Assembly: GCA_028287415.1 (NCBI GenBank)
Contig: JAQBPS010000484.1
Coordinates: forward strand, 1-5,612
Source: Bacillota bacterium
GTDB lineage: Bacteria > Bacillota > Sulfobacillia > Symbiobacteriales > Symbiobacteriaceae
Direction: 5' to 3'
DNA: 5,612 bases
Shown here: positions 5,147-5,612 of the stretch, in pieces
How the letters are laid out: each line of letters opens with the position of its first letter
Numbering within the stretch: the first letter of the stretch is position 1
Position numbers and translations under genes: made by a program
Notes under the pieces: generated by a model
What the model was told of the DNA's origin: nothing
Databases searched by the model: none
What the model saw: the letters and a program-made list of their open reading frames with translations, nothing else

Positions 5147-5612
5147 GTGCCACACATCATGACGGTCCTCGGCCCGATCGATCCCGGTGAACTGGGCGTC
5201 ACCATGATGCACGAGCATCTGTTCATTGATCTGTCAGAGCGCAAACAGGATCCTGACGCCCGGCTGGAGGATCTGGAACTGGCCTGCCAGGAGGTCGCCC
5301 ACCTCCAGCGGGCCGGCGGGAAGGCCCTGGTGGAGCTGACCTGTATCGGCATGGGCCGGGAGGCTGCCAAACTGCGGCAAGTAGCCGAGCGGACAGGCCT
5401 TCAGGTGATCGCAGCCACGGGGTTCTACCAGCAGGACTTTCACCCACCCTATGTGGCGGAGCGCTCGGTCGAGGAGCTGACGGAACAGCTGTGGAACGAG
5501 GTGGCGCAGGGGCTGGATGGGACCGATGTCCACCCTGGCATCCTGGGGGAGATCGGCACATCGAAAGACGAGATCCGGCCCGATGAGGTGAAGGTGTTTC
5601 AGGCCGTGGCCC
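5147..5612 (+). CDS. php: Phosphotriesterase homology protein (Php), partial
   Basis: These are the first 155 codons of an amidohydrolase-superfamily TIM-barrel protein, cut by the right edge. 'GVTMMHEHLFIDLSE' (17-31) carries the HxH metal ligands His22 and His24 at the end of the first strand. 'ATGFYQQDFHPPYVAERSVEEL' (90-111) and 'GILGEIGTSKDEIRPDE' (131-147) match E. coli Php closely. Glu135 takes the place of the carbamylated lysine of true phosphotriesterases, 113 residues after the first histidine as in E. coli Php, which argues for Php rather than an organophosphate hydrolase. The start is GTG 5147, with GAGGGG ten bases upstream; ATG 5159, with AAGGTG nine bases upstream, is an equal alternative. 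The gene follows the amidase-like gene after 14 nt. The substrate is unknown in this family as far as I know. Confidence 0.9.
   Translation, partial: MPHIMTVLGPIDPGELGVTMMHEHLFIDLSERKQDPDARLEDLELACQEVAHLQRAGGKALVELTCIGMGREAAKLRQVAERTGLQVIAATGFYQQDFHPPYVAERSVEELTEQLWNEVAQGLDGTDVHPGILGEIGTSKDEIRPDEVKVFQAVA

Noticed and set aside
1..5612. CRISPR arrays, tRNA or rRNA genes, insertion sequences, tandem repeats
   Set aside because: I looked for repeated units, cloverleaf sequences and transposase motifs on both strands and saw none; nearly all the sequence is explained by genes.

Overview
The window reads as a high-GC bacterial chromosome segment, probably from Bacillota (Firmicutes). The reasons are strong AGGAGG-type ribosome binding sites, frequent TTG and GTG starts, PTS components, and a PRD-domain protein, all in a strongly GC-rich background. 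A Symbiobacterium-like or other GC-rich clostridial-grade lineage would fit, but I cannot fix the species.

Layout. On the minus strand at the left end lie the first part of an ascorbate-family PTS EIIB (start at 175, cut by the window edge) and its upstream partner EIIA (686 down to 219). They read leftwards, and a membrane EIIC would be expected beyond position 1. A divergent spacer (687-926) follows. It holds a 20-bp-stem hairpin with a T-rich tail that looks like a plus-strand intrinsic terminator or attenuator. From 927 to the right edge six plus-strand genes are tightly packed: yhfU (DUF2620), yhfS (PLP fold-type I enzyme), yhfT (polytopic membrane protein), a stand-alone PRD protein (yhfY-like), an amidase-signature-like protein, and the first 155 codons of a phosphotriesterase-homology protein (php). 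ATGA overlaps, gaps of 11 to 30 nt and good ribosome binding sites indicate one operon.

Meaning. Four genes (yhfU, yhfS, yhfT, php) have recognisable counterparts, and a fifth (the PRD protein) a likely one, in the E. coli yhfSTU-php-yhfWXYZ cluster, whose biochemical role is, as far as I know, unresolved. Here the cluster is reordered, gains an amidase-like gene between the PRD gene and php, and sits head-to-head with PTS EIIA/EIIB genes. My inference is an uptake-and-breakdown system for an amine- or amide-containing, possibly phosphorylated small molecule. YhfT (perhaps with YhfU) and/or the PTS would bring it in, and YhfS, the amidase-like protein and Php would process it. The lone PRD protein could take its phosphorylation signal from the divergent PTS proteins. 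The gene identities are well supported. The pathway is a hypothesis.
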